A DNA stretch of 30,000 bases from Mesostigma viride (Eukaryota; Streptophyta; Mesostigmatophyceae; Mesostigmatales; Mesostigmataceae), in the NCBI GenBank assembly GCA_009746045.1, contig RPFO01000080.1, forward strand, positions 4,421,981 through 4,451,980. Reading direction: 5' to 3'. The translations under genes and the position numbers were made by a program. Shown here one piece after another: positions 1-8,705 of this stretch (its first letter is position 1; each line of letters opens with the position of its first letter). The notes below the pieces were generated by a model. It saw nothing but the letters and a program-made list of their open reading frames with translations, searched no databases and had not been told where the DNA came from.

Positions 1-889
1 GCTTGAGCAGGTGGAGCAGGCCGTTGGTGACATCAGCAATATGCGTGCTGTTGTGGTACCCGTTAGGGAGCATTCCCTCCTCTAGCGCGGCCAAGAAACT
101 GAGAAGCTTGTCCTTGGGGAGGCGGAAGTGCCTCACCAGTGACGTGCGCTGAAACGCTTCCATGCCCATCCACGTAATCGGACGCCCGCCCGCGATTCTC
201 GACAGCTGCCACGTGTCGAAATTCCACTCGCCCGCCCTTCCCAGGAGCGCGCGCAGTTGTCCCTGTGGGCCCTCAGCGAGGTCATCACCCGACGGGCCCG
301 GCTCAAGGTAGGCCACGTTGGGTGAGATGTTGGGGGAGAAGTCACCAGCTCTGATAGTTGTTAATTCGCTGGTCAACGATCCAGCGCTGCTCATCGTCGT
401 GGGCGGAACCCGACCCTTCACCCCCTCCTCCAAATCACCTGTTGCGGACCGGACCCTCTGCCGGTCCCCCGCCTGCATCACTCCGGCGCGCGGCCCCGCC
501 TCTTCACCCCCTAATGCCAGCGTTGCGCCGCGTTGCAAGGCATCAATGGATTGCCGCGCAAGCCTGCCCACCGATTCGCCGACCGCGGCGAAGAGCGTCT
601 GCTCGGAGATGTGGCCACTAGTGCTGCTTCGAGTGCCCGGCAAGATTTCGTCCCCTGCGCCCTCGCCAAGCCGTGGCGAAGGCTGTGGAGGTGGCACGCT
701 GCCATGGGCTTGGTCTCGGAGGGAAGAGTCATTCCCAGGTGGCACGTTTCTGCTATCATCGTGCATGCTCTGGTCCATATTGATCGTCATGCTGCCCTCG
801 GGGGAGATGTCCGAACTATTTGTCGGGACCCTGCCTGGCAGCCGCATCACCGTGGAGCGCAGCCACGCCGTTGTGTCCTCGTCCAGAAT
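1..889 (-). CDS. Gene A exon 8: start of a cyclic-nucleotide phosphodiesterase catalytic domain (partial, runs off the window)
   Basis: The minus strand is open in one frame from a tacag acceptor (exon starts at 889 with ATT CTG GAC GAG) to base 1. The first 200 or so residues are low-complexity Pro/Ser/Gly linker. From about 228 down the frame reads EWNFDTWQLSRIAGGRPITW, then MGMEAFQRTSLVRHFRL, then FLAALEEGMLPNGYHNSTH and IADVTNGLLHLLK. This matches the class I PDE catalytic start: W-x-F-D, G-x-P, the F-L-x-x-L-E segment and the YHN-x-x-H-x-x-D-V signature. In the known family the first His is the general acid and the second binds metal. The remaining metal ligands lie beyond base 1. By family, it hydrolyses cAMP and/or cGMP; specificity cannot be read here. 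The domain follows TM2 and a coiled coil (exon 6), so it should face the cytoplasm. No ATG is needed because this is an internal exon. The long plus-strand frames here are shadows. Confidence 0.85.
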   Translation of the reverse strand, partial: MLDEDTTAWLRSTVMRLPGRVPTNSSDISPEGSMTINMDQSMHDDSRNVPPGNDSSLRDQAHGSVPPPQPSPRLGEGAGDEILPGTRSSTSGHISEQTLFAAVGESVGRLARQSIDALQRGATLALGGEEAGPRAGVMQAGDRQRVRSATGDLEEGVKGRVPPTTMSSAGSLTSELTTIRAGDFSPNISPNVAYLEPGPSGDDLAEGPQGQLRALLGRAGEWNFDTWQLSRIAGGRPITWMGMEAFQRTSLVRHFRLPKDKLLSFLAALEEGMLPNGYHNSTHIADVTNGLLHLLK

Positions 890-2078
890 CTGTACACAGC
901 AAAGGGAAGCAGTCATGAGGGTCGATAGTTATACTAATATGGGGGTAGATACTGTGCGAGACTGTGAGTTATTATACAGGGCAAGGAGAAAGGTTCAGTT
1001 AAACAGACACGCAGTGGTGTCGTCGTCCAGCACGCGTGTGGCCAGGGGGGGTCGTGAGAACGTTGTGGGGGGGCAAGAGGCACTTATTCATGAGTTATAG
1101 AGCAAGAGTAAGAAGACACGTGAACAATTGCGCGGCAGTGTTCTTGTCCAGCATCTGCGTTGGCAAACCGGGGTGAAGAAGCAAGAAAAAGAGGAGCTGG
1201 AGGTTGGTCATAGCTAAAGGGAAAAGGATACGCCAAATATTATAATATTTCTTTCATCGCGCGACATCTGTGTGGGCAAAGGAGGGTGACAAGGCAGGGA
1301 AAAGAGGAGCTATATGTTGGTTATTAAATATAGCAGTACCTGTGTATCATAGATGAAATCACATGGTCGTCCAGCATCTGCACACCGGCAAGAGGAATAT
1401 CGCGAGGGCAGATAGATATCTCATAGTTATCTCATAGCTATCCTATCTGTGGGCTCTGCACCATCGGGCAGCCTGACTGCATCCGCCACGCTTTTGCTAT
1501 GCCGAAGCTTTATTGCACCCACAGTTGCGCCCGCACCATGATGCGGAGAGAGCTCTCTGTGGCCTGCCCACTTAGGGCAGTGAGAGAAGCTAGGACGCCC
1601 TCCCTCCTCATTGTGTATAGGGGTTGAAGGTTCCATTATTGGTACCCACGTGACGCAGTCTTCGTGATAATTGATTGATCCTATCTGATAGCTACCTTAT
1701 TTAGTCAATGGGAGACCATGACAGACATCGAGGTCATGCCGTCATGTCCATGTCCAGCATCACAGACCTCGTGACATAATTAACGTTTAGGCATCTACAA
1801 TGTATTGTTATACTGTAATGGAGCAAGATCATGCAGTCATGTCCTTGTCCATGTCCAGCATCACAGACCTCGTGACATAAGTAACGTTCAGGCATCTACA
1901 ATGTATTGTTATACTGTAATGGAGCAAGATCATGCAGTCATGTCCTTGTCCAGCATCGGAATCAGACAGTATCATTCACAATGAGGAATAAAGATACAGC
2001 TCAGCCGCAGGTAGGCGTGGTCAGAGGAGAGCTGGTGGTTAGAACCACCAAGTCTATTCCAATTTAACAGCACCCCAC
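890..2078 (-). other. Gene A intron 7, with decayed copies of the exon 8 edge
   Basis: The intron is bounded by donor gtgggg at 2078 and acceptor tacag at 890. It contains repeated minus-strand pieces resembling the exon 8 start (cag|ATTCTGGACGAGGAC). They lie near 1031 (gctggacgacgacacc), 1157 (gatgctggacaagaacact), 1379 (gatgctggacgaccatg), 1755, 1857 and 1955. Two near-identical direct repeats of about 105 bp lie at 1735-1840 and 1840-1945. The 69-codon minus frame at 1427-1636 has no recognisable domain. I see no further exon, but a short one cannot be excluded. Confidence 0.6.
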
Positions 2079-2265
2079 CTGTGCATCGTCGTCATCCAAG
2101 ACGCCAGCCCCTTGGGGTGCTGCCCCAGAGGGGCCGGTCCCCTCCCTTATCCCCAGCCGCTTCTGCAGCGCGAGGGGCACGTGCGGCTCTGGCATCCGCA
2201 ACAGTCGCTGGATGGTGGCCAGCGCCTTCGCCTCCGGCCCGTTTGCGTGACCTTCCGTGAGCTCC
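2079..2265 (-). CDS. Gene A exon 7: cytoplasmic linker between coiled coil and PDE domain
   Basis: The exon is 187 nt, from acceptor gcgcag to donor CACAG|gtgggg. It adds 1 nt to complete the Gly codon left by exon 6, then reads ELTEGHANGPEAKALATIQR, LLRMPEPHVPLALQKRLGIR and a Gly/Pro stretch ending GVLDDDDAQ. It ends in phase 0, which joins exon 8 (ILDEDTTAWLRSTV) in frame. No named domain is recognised. Its position and its amphipathic character suggest a linker relaying the signal from the membrane to the catalytic domain. The exon call rests on phase continuity on both sides and on open frame. Decayed copies of its acceptor lie upstream in intron 6. Confidence 0.65.
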
Positions 2266-3256
2266 CTGCGCCAATGGGCATAGGAGCGGTGTGAAGATGT
2301 CATAAATGGTATCTACACATGCATTGCGGCAGTGTCAAGATGCCAGAAATAATAGTTACACAGAAGTGTCAATATGCCAGAAACGTTAGCTACCGCACTG
2401 GTGCCTGATTGCACTTGCCAGGCTGTGAGCTCCCTGCACCCAATCAGACCAATAGCACGGATGCCATAAAACGTTCCATCAGCTATTATCATGGAAGATT
2501 GCCTGCTGCCTGTCTCTACGATGTGTGCCCCTCGTGAGCTCTCTGCAGCCATATGGGCCGACCGCAAACATGCAGGTGCCAGAATATTCTTTTAACGTGT
2601 TTCTACTACGACTGCCCCTCCGTGAGCCCTCTGCACTGATATTTCGGCCAACCGCACGTGCGAACGCCAGAAAATTTAGTTAAATATATTATCAACACCG
2701 GTGCCTTGCGCAACCCCGTGGCTGCAAGGATTGATAAGATGCTATGCAGAAGAACTCCCTGCGCCAAAGCAGGTCAACAGCACACGTGTTGACCAGAGAA
2801 ATGTATTGTGATAATTCCTCATGCCTGATAAAATATGCGCTTCAGACCGCGGCGGTAAGTGCCTGTGAGGCATCGGCCGTGCTTCCCGTACCAAGGGTGC
2901 CGGCAATAGGGAGGATGCCGCGATTGCCCATACGATTGCATACACAATTTTGCCTATACTTTAAGTCATGCAGACTCTAGTGCCCGCTATCCATGCCTAT
3001 CTATCGCCCGCTATCCACGCCTATCTAGGCTCCTCTATCCACGCCTATCTATAGTTCGCTATCCATGCCTATCTATGGTCCCCTATCCATGCCTATCTAT
3101 GGTCCCCTATCCAAGCCTATCTATGGTCCCCTATCCACGCCTATCTATGGTCCCCTATCCATGCCTATCTATGGTCACTCTCTAGCGCCCGCTATCCATG
3201 CCTGTCTATGTGTCCCCAAGCAGGTCATGAACTGCTATTTATGCCTATCTCCTTAC
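2266..3256 (-). other. Gene A intron 6, with decayed exon 7 acceptor copies and a 24-bp array
   Basis: The intron has donor gtaagg at 3256 and acceptor gcgcag at 2266. Four further versions of the exon 7 boundary (plus-strand view gtgagctccctgcgcc) lie near 2437, 2545, 2635 and 2755, each with the cag-like acceptor and the first exon bases. A tandem array lies at 2983-3210 and is listed separately. No other gene is seen. Confidence 0.6.
2983..3210. repeat. 24-bp tandem array inside gene A intron 6
   Basis: About nine degenerate units of ctatccatgcctatctatgg plus tccc lie in tandem, with central units nearly identical. The short plus-strand frame reading MPIYGPLS repeats is a by-product of a 24-bp (3n) unit. 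Confidence 0.85.
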
Positions 3257-3648
3257 CCCAGCAGGTCGTGCACTCTCTCCATCGGCGTGCGCATGTCCAG
3301 CACATGACCCGGCCCCTTTGGCAACAACGCCCGCATCTCGTCCAGCTCCTGGACCATGCTCTTGATCTCCCCCTCCTGCCTCTCCACCTGCCCCTCGAGC
3401 TCTTCCTTCTTTCGCGCGATACGGCCCACGTGCACCGTGGAGAAGTACACAAAGGCCATGCCCAGGACCACGATGGCAACCGTCACGCCGATGATAATCG
3501 ACAGCGAGCGCCGCTGGCTGTGGTCGACCCGCCCCATGATGGCATCGCGAGGGATCAGGAGCACACCAACCAGGGGCAGGCGGCCGGCGGGGCCGCCGTA
3601 CACTTTGCCCTCGCAGTAGAGGTACCAGCGGCGGCCGTCGACCAAGAT
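3257..3648 (-). CDS. Gene A exon 6: end of ectodomain, TM helix 2 and coiled coil
   Basis: The acceptor is accaacag, the exon starts ATC TTG GTC GAC, and the donor is CTGGG|gtaagg. The 392 nt encode ILVDGRRWYLYCEGKVYGGP and a Gly/Leu stretch with IPRDAIMGRV (residues 1-48). A strong hydrophobic helix SIIIGVTVAIVVLGMAFVYF follows (about 50-71). Then come basic RIARKK and a Glu/Lys/Gln-rich coiled-coil stretch (78-107), and the exon closes TPMERVHDLL. The order of ectodomain, TM, stop-transfer basic residues and coiled coil is typical of single-pass receptor enzymes and puts exons 7-8 in the cytoplasm. Phase 0 at the 5' side matches exon 5 (ELNARD|ILVDG). A decayed copy of this exon start sits upstream at about 3725-3765. 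The TM call is by eye from hydrophobicity. Confidence 0.75.
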
Positions 3649-3880
3649 CTGTTGGTGACGACACAAATCATTGTAAGGCATCAGGGCCGACAGAATAACT
3701 AGTTGTGAGATATAAGGAGGTCATTACCAGCGGTGGCCGTTGACCCATATCTGTTAGTGATGAAGCGGATCAAGGAATTCGGTTGTTGCACTGGCTAGGG
3801 CAGTGGTCGTGACGATGGGTCCTTAAGCCTGTGACAAGGGTGTAGGCAGCGAGCATCGAACATGCCGCGACTTTGGGATT

Positions 3881-4164
3881 GACACACACACACACACGCA
3901 CACGCCATTACACACACACGCCATTACACACACACACACACACACAAATTACACACACAAACAAACAATTACACACACAAGTGCACAAACACACATGCGT
4001 GCGCACACACACACACATACACACGCACACGCACATGCCATTACACACACAAACGCAATTACAGACACAAGCAATTACACACACATGCTCTCTCTCTCTG
4101 TGTCTGTGTGTCTGTCTGCCTCTCTCTCTCTCCCCCCCCCCCCCCTCCTTCCCCCCCCCTTTCT
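3881..4164. repeat. CA-rich, CT-rich and poly-C microsatellite tract
   Basis: The CA dinucleotide dominates 3881-4087, with interruptions such as ccatta and acaaacaa. It is followed by (ct)n/(tg)n at 4088-4130 and a poly-C/T stretch to about 4164. On the gene A sense strand this is (TG)n and purine-rich. Confidence 0.9.
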
Positions 4165-4223
4165 CTCACGCACACACAGTGGGTCCACACAAACAGATCA
4201 AGGTCAGATTCCTGTTACCATAC

Positions 4224-5062
4224 GGAGCTCCTGCTCCCACCCATTTGAACCGTACCGTGGCTCCATAACTCTTACATACGGAGCTCCCGCTCCCACCCAT
4301 TTGAACCGTACCGTGGCTCCATAACTCCTCCCTACGGAGCTCCTGCTCCCGCTCCCTCCCATTTGAACTGTACCGTGGCTCCATAACTCTTACATACGGA
4401 GCTCCTGCTCCCACCCATTTGAACCGTACCGTGGCTCCATAACTCTTACATACGGAGCTCCCGCTCCCACCCATTTGAACCGTACCGTGGCTCCATAACT
4501 CTTACATACGGAGCTCCTGCTCCCACCCATTTGAACCGTACCGTGGCTCCATAACTCTTACATACGGAGCTCCTGCTCCCACCCATTTGAACCGTACCGT
4601 GGCTCCATAACTCTTACATACGGAGCTCCCGCTCCCACCCCTTTGAACCGTACCGTGGCTCCATAACTCCTCCATACGGAGCTCCTGCTCCCACCCATTT
4701 GAACCGTACCGTGGCTCCATAACTCTTACATACAGAGCTCCCGCTCCCACCCCTTTGAACCGTACCATGGCTCCATAACTCTTACATACGGAGCTCCCGC
4801 TCCCGCCCATTTGAACCATACCGTGGCTCCATAACTCTTACATACGGAGCTCCTGCTCCCACCCATTTGAACCGTACCGTGGCTCCATAACTCCTCCATA
4901 CGGAGCTCCTGCTCCCACCCATTTGAACCGTACCGTGGCTCCATAACTCTTACATACGGAGCTCCTGCTCCCACCCATTTGAACCGTACCGTGGCTCCAT
5001 AACTCTTACATACGGAGCTCCCGCTCCCACCCATTTGAACCGTACCGTGGCTCCATAACTTT
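4224..5062. repeat. 56-bp minisatellite, about 15 copies, in gene A intron 5
   Basis: The unit starts ggagctcctgctcccaccca and continues tttgaaccgtaccgtggctc, then cataactcttacatac. Unit starts at 4224, 4280 and 4336 give a 56-bp period, and one unit is 6 bp longer. The minus-strand frames repeating SYGATVRFKWVGAGAPYVRV arise because repeat units lack stops in several frames. The array begins right next to the exon 5 donor, so exon 5 frames appear to run into it. Confidence 0.9.
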
Positions 5063-5078
5063 TCCAGCAAAGACCCAC

Positions 5079-5356
5079 GTCCCTCGCATTTAACTCGTCT
5101 TCCGACATGACGACCGGAGCCTGGTCCCCCCAGAACTCCACCACAAAATCGCGCGGGATCATGAATGCCTCCCTAAGGTGCAAGGCGGCGGCATGTATGA
5201 CCGGGTCGTCGCTCGACGTTGCTGGGGTCGGCCACATTTCCCCCGGACCCTCCCCGGTGTAAAACAAACGGCCCTGGTTCGCGATCACCATCGTACCAAA
5301 CATGGGCCGTGAGAAGAAAACACGACCGCCCCGGAGTTTGAGCCTCCGAAGCGCCT
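5079..5356 (-). CDS. Gene A exon 5: ectodomain (Cache-like sensor region)
   Basis: The acceptor is ctctcag (5357) and the donor is GGGAC|gtgggt. The reading frame gives EALRRLKLRGGRVFFSRPMF, then GTMVIANQGRLFYTGEGPGE, then DDPVIHAAALHLREAFMIPR and VVMSEDELNARD. Two leading nucleotides complete the Glu codon begun by exon 4 if that exon ends at 5461. The exon ends in phase 0 and joins ILVDG of exon 6. The pattern of short strands with small-residue turns, and a position between TM1 and TM2, suggest a Cache/PAS-like extracellular ligand-binding fold. That is inference, since no diagnostic motif is visible. An alternative acceptor is tgcctacag at 5374. Confidence 0.65.
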
Positions 5357-5460
5357 CTGAGAGGGACCGTGTGCTGTAGGCAAGGGTGAGCAGACCGGTG
5401 ACGGTAGACGGAGGGGGGGGGGGGGGGACATGGCGTCGTCGTCACTGACTGGCGTGTCAC

Positions 5461-6463
5461 CCCCGCCTCCATCATTCTGGGCGCTGGTATTGATACTGCC
5501 ACCCGCGGGGGGCGCCTCAGGGAAGGTGATATTAATGAACGTGCCGGCGCTGGTATTGGTACTGCCACCCGCGGGGGGCGCCTCAGGGAAGGTGATATTA
5601 ATGAACGTGCCGGTGCTGGTATTGATACTGCCACCCGCGGGGGGCACCTCAGGGAAGGTGATATTAATGAACGTGCCGGCGCTGGTATTGGTACTGCCAC
5701 CCGCGGGGGGCGCCTCAGGGAAGGTGATATTAATGAACGTGCCGGCGCTGGTATTGGTACTGCCACCCGCGGGGGGCGCCTCAGGGAAGGTGATATTAAT
5801 GAACGTGCCGGCGCTGGTATTGGTACTGCCACCCGCGGGGGGCGCCTCAGGGAAGGTGATATTAATGAACCAGCCAACACGATCCGTGACGTTGGGTGGC
5901 AACAGCACCTCAGGGATAGTAGCATTGATACCGCTTTCTGCATCCGTAACATTAATACCGCTGGATGTCCCATCCATGACAACTTCCTCGCCACCGCTGG
6001 ATGTCCCATTCATGACAACATCCACGCCACCGCTGGATGTCCCATCCGTGACAACTTCCACGCCACCGCTGGATGTCCCATCCATGACAACTTCCACGCC
6101 AAAGCTGGATGTCCCATCCGTGACAAGTTCCACGCCATAGCTGGATATCCCATCCGTGACAACTTCCACGCCACGGGCGGGCAGTGGGGGAGGGCTGTCC
6201 ACTGGCATGACGGATGTCAGCACACAGGTGGCGATGTAGTACATGAAGGCCTCCCCCGTCTCCGAAGAACGGGGGCCAATCCACCAGTTGACGCTCCCAG
6301 CGGGCTTGCGGATCCCTACGCTGTGGTACTGCTGGAGGTTGTAGGGGTCAACTGGCTCGATCGGGACGCTCTGGTTGAGCGGCTCGCCTAGCAGGGGGTC
6401 GACAGGGAGGGTCTGCGCAGTCCAGTTCTCGTAGGGCAGGGCAGGGCTCTCTGGGTGGGCCTC
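5461..6463 (-). CDS. Gene A exon 4: ectodomain with two protein-repeat arrays
   Basis: The acceptor ccccccag precedes GAG GCC CAC (6463). The frame reads EAHPESPALPYENWTAQTLP, then YNLQQYHSVGIRKPAGSVNW, WIGPRSSETGEAFMYYIA and TCVLTSVMPVDSPPP. It then enters a 12-residue repeat (about 6,178-5,960) and a 22-residue repeat (about 5,870-5,486). Sequons (NWT, NQS, NIT, NTS, NVT, NAT) are dense, which fits a secreted or extracellular surface. Phase 0 matches exon 3 (VRGRW|EAHPES). The donor GGGG|gtgac at 5460 gives a 104-nt intron and correct phase with exon 5. The frame itself continues past it through a 15-bp poly-G/C run into noncoding-looking sequence. Gene B has the same exon start, with several residue changes. 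Confidence 0.7.
5486..5870 (-). repeat. 66-bp (22-aa) coding minisatellite in gene A exon 4
   Basis: About six copies are present, encoding FINITFPEAPPAGGSTNTSA plus GT. Units differ by few, mostly single-base changes (e.g. APP to VPP, STN to SIN). Each unit carries two sequons (NIT, NTS), so the array would add about a dozen potential N-glycans as a stalk. The opposite strand is also open (235 codons), a 3n-repeat shadow. Confidence 0.85.
5960..6178 (-). repeat. 36-bp (12-aa) coding minisatellite in gene A exon 4
   Basis: About six units encode GVEVVTDGTSSG-like 12-mers (variants TDG/MDG/MNG and SSY/SSF/SSG). The array is acidic, Val/Gly/Ser-rich and includes an NGT sequon. The period is 36 bp in frame with the exon. 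The plus strand and other frames are open through it only because the unit is 3n and lacks stops. Confidence 0.85.
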
Positions 6464-7392
6464 CTGGGGGGGAGTTCAGAGGGGGGGGGGGGGAAGGGGG
6501 GGGGGGGCAATGGGGCAGGGGGAGAGATGGGGAGAGAGAGGGAGAGAGGGAAGGGAGAGAGGGGGGGAGAGAGAGGGGGGGGGAGAGCGAGAGAATGACA
6601 ACGATTTAATGGAAAAGAATGAAGGGGAGAGATGGAGAGGGGCAGAGACCATTCATAGAGGATGGATGGTATGAGGTGCGCATGTCGCATAGACGTAAAG
6701 TGTAACATGGGGCAGCTGCACTGCATGGTCTTTAACAATGGCACCGGAAGAAGTGGCAACAAGTCAAAAACTTGCACGGTTGGGAGAAGACATAAGACAA
6801 TATGGTGGCTCATTCGGTGCGGTAGTCAGACCAGCTCACAGTACTTCAGGTTCTAGCTAAATAGAATGAAGAACACTACTACGACTAAATGGTAAGTGAG
6901 ACAAGTATATAAACATAAACTAGAAACGCAAGAGGCGGAATTCAACCCTAAAGGATTGCCTTACAACGGGCACAAACCGCAAGGTAGTTTCCCTTAACGC
7001 ACTTGAGTGCCTGCCTACTGTGGCACGATGACCATTACAAACGAGGCTTCAGCAGTTGTGTAAGTACACTTGTGGCTCAAGCATATGGATTTTCTTGTCG
7101 GAGAAACACGGCGGGCTGACAACTTCATAGTGGCCTGTGTCTGGAATTGGGAGCGACGACCCCTGATTCCGAGAAAAAACATGTTGCAGACTCCCGTCCA
7201 TCGGTACTACTTGATGGCTCATATCAAAGAGGTAGAGCCAGCGCCACGGACGGAGCTAGAAAATAATAATCCTCACGGTGACATCACCGCCTACAGTGCA
7301 TGGCCATCACGACAAGACAACAACAACACGATGACATCACCGCCCAAATAGACACGACCACCATATTGACCGAGCTAAACATGAATCACCAC
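6464..7392 (-). other. Gene A intron 3, with a long polypyrimidine tract
   Basis: The donor TTGG|gtggtg is at 7392 and the acceptor is at 6464. About 130 nt before the acceptor (6475-6600) is almost pure C/T on the sense strand (G/A on plus). The rest matches the right-arm intron 28,643-29,794. An antisense frame at 7070-7351 (plus) is conserved in the other arm but loses frame in its second half, so I do not call it. Confidence 0.6.
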
Positions 7393-7656
7393 CCAACGGC
7401 CACGCACAATCAGCATCGGTATCCTCCCGGACTCTGACGCAAAGCGCGAATAGGCGAGCACTCCGCGGTCGCTCTCGTACGTGAGCCGCTCGGCCAACGG
7501 GTGCGCCTTGAAGATCTCCCACAGCATCGCGCGGGCACGGGCGTCGTGGGGGTCCCTGGCCAGCGCATGCCCGAGTCCCTGGCGCTGCAGGATCCCGCCC
7601 AGCATGAGCACGCTGGGCACCATGTCGCCCAGAAAGGCCATCATCTCGAGCTCCGC
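7393..7656 (-). CDS. Gene A exon 3: start of ectodomain
   Basis: The exon is 264 nt (88 codons, phase 0 on both sides). It reads AELEMMAFLGDMVPSVLMLG, then GILQRQGLGHALARDPHDAR, ARAMLWEIFKAHPLAERLTY and ESDRGVLAYSRFASESGRIP, and ends MLIVRGRW. The right-arm copy (28,379-28,642) has the same length. By eye it has four base differences, three synonymous and one Ala/Glu change, which supports coding under constraint. The helical opening segment after TM1 followed by strand-like MLIVRGRW resembles the start of a sensor domain. No family motif is recognised. Decayed copies of its first 30-45 bases lie upstream. Confidence 0.75.
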
Positions 7657-8032
7657 CTGGGGATTTCAAACACAGTTGGACGAGCACATCAAGTAATAGC
7701 AGTTATGGTCATTGTTTGCTACAACTGGGCCCCGGAAGGCCATCATCTCGAGCTCAGTCAGCATCACGATGATACATCAAGCACAATAGTAAATGATACA
7801 TAAGTCATATAAACAATACGAATGGAATGGAGTTCTGTATCATCTCATCAATGGAGGTTTAAGGGGCATGGCCTCACGCGCCATGACGCTAGTAATCACG
7901 CTGGTTATGCGTGTTGTTATGCTTGTTATGCTTGTTACGCTGGTTGGCTCTTATATAGCACCCAAGGAGGCCGTCGCCTCACGATCCACCTGGCAAAGCA
8001 TGAATACACATGTATTGGCGCACACCCACCAT

Positions 8033-8705
8033 AGTAATGCTGGCACTTGGTGTTGGGTGTGGTTGGCCATGTACATGCACCAGTAATGCTGGCACTTGGT
8101 GTTGGGTGTGGTTGGCCATGCACACACCCACCAGTAATGCTGGCACTTGGTGTTGGGTGTGGTTGGTCATGCACATGCACCAGTAATGCTAGCACTTGGT
8201 GTTGGGTGTGGTTGGCCATGCACATGCACCAGTAATGCTGGCACTTGGTGTTGGGTGTGGTTGGCCATGCACACACCCACCAGTAATGCTGGCACTTGGT
8301 GTTGGGTGTGGTTGGTCATGCACATGCGCCAGTAATGCTGGCACTTGGTGTTGGGTGTGGTTGGCCATGCACATGCACCAGTAATGCTGGCACTTGGTGT
8401 TGGGTGTGGTTGGCCATGCACACACCCACCAGTAATGCTGGCACTTGGTGTTGGGTGTGCTTGGTCATGCACATGCACCAGTAATGCTGGCACTTGGTGT
8501 TGGGTGTGGTTGGCCATGCACATGCACCAGTAATGCTGGCACTTGGTGTTGGGTGTGGTTGGCCATGCACATGCACCAGTAATGCTGGCACTTGGTGTTG
8601 GGTGTGGTTGGTCATGCACATGCACCAGTAATGCTGGCACTTGGTATTGGGTGTGGTTGGTCATGCACATGCACCAATAATGCTAGCACTTGGGATTGGG
8701 TGTCG
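8033..8705. repeat. 49/51-bp minisatellite, about 13 copies
   Basis: The unit starts agtaatgctggcacttggtg and continues ttgggtgtggttggccatgc, then acatgcacc (49 bp). A second type has cacacccacc in place of catgcacc (51 bp). The two types alternate partly, giving a 49+51 pattern, and the last units are decayed. All long frames here (WCWVWLAMHMHQ, MCMTNHTQHQVPALLV) are repeat by-products. Confidence 0.92.

Larger units (their letters stand above)
3649..5078 (-). other. Gene A intron 5, mostly tandem repeats
   Basis: The donor is gtgggt at 5078 and the acceptor is at 3649. From the exon 5 side it holds a 56-bp minisatellite (4224-5062), poly-C/CT and CA tracts (3881-4164), then about 230 bp of unique sequence. 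That unique part includes a decayed copy of the exon 6 start (plus view accagcggtggccgttgacc at about 3730). No gene is seen. Confidence 0.65.

Noticed and set aside
318-1100. 260-codon plus-strand ORF
   Set aside because: It lies antisense to the PDE exon. Its openness comes from the GC-rich coding exon on the minus strand, and it has no motif.
4166-5070. Minus-strand ORFs with SYGATVRFKWVGAGAPYVRV repeats as an extension of exon 5
   Set aside because: They are made by the 56-bp minisatellite. A good donor (GGGAC|gtgggt) just before the array joins exon 6 in phase.
5430-6140. 236-codon plus-strand repeat ORF
   Set aside because: Antisense to exon 4. The 36- and 66-bp units are multiples of three without stops on either strand, whereas the minus frame joins neighbouring exons in phase.
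7070-7351. 93-codon plus-strand ORF (GETRRADNFIVACVWNWERR), also present at 28,701-28,976
   Set aside because: It is conserved only because the arms are duplicates. Most differences change amino acids, and the second half is frameshifted between copies. Kept as intron sequence.
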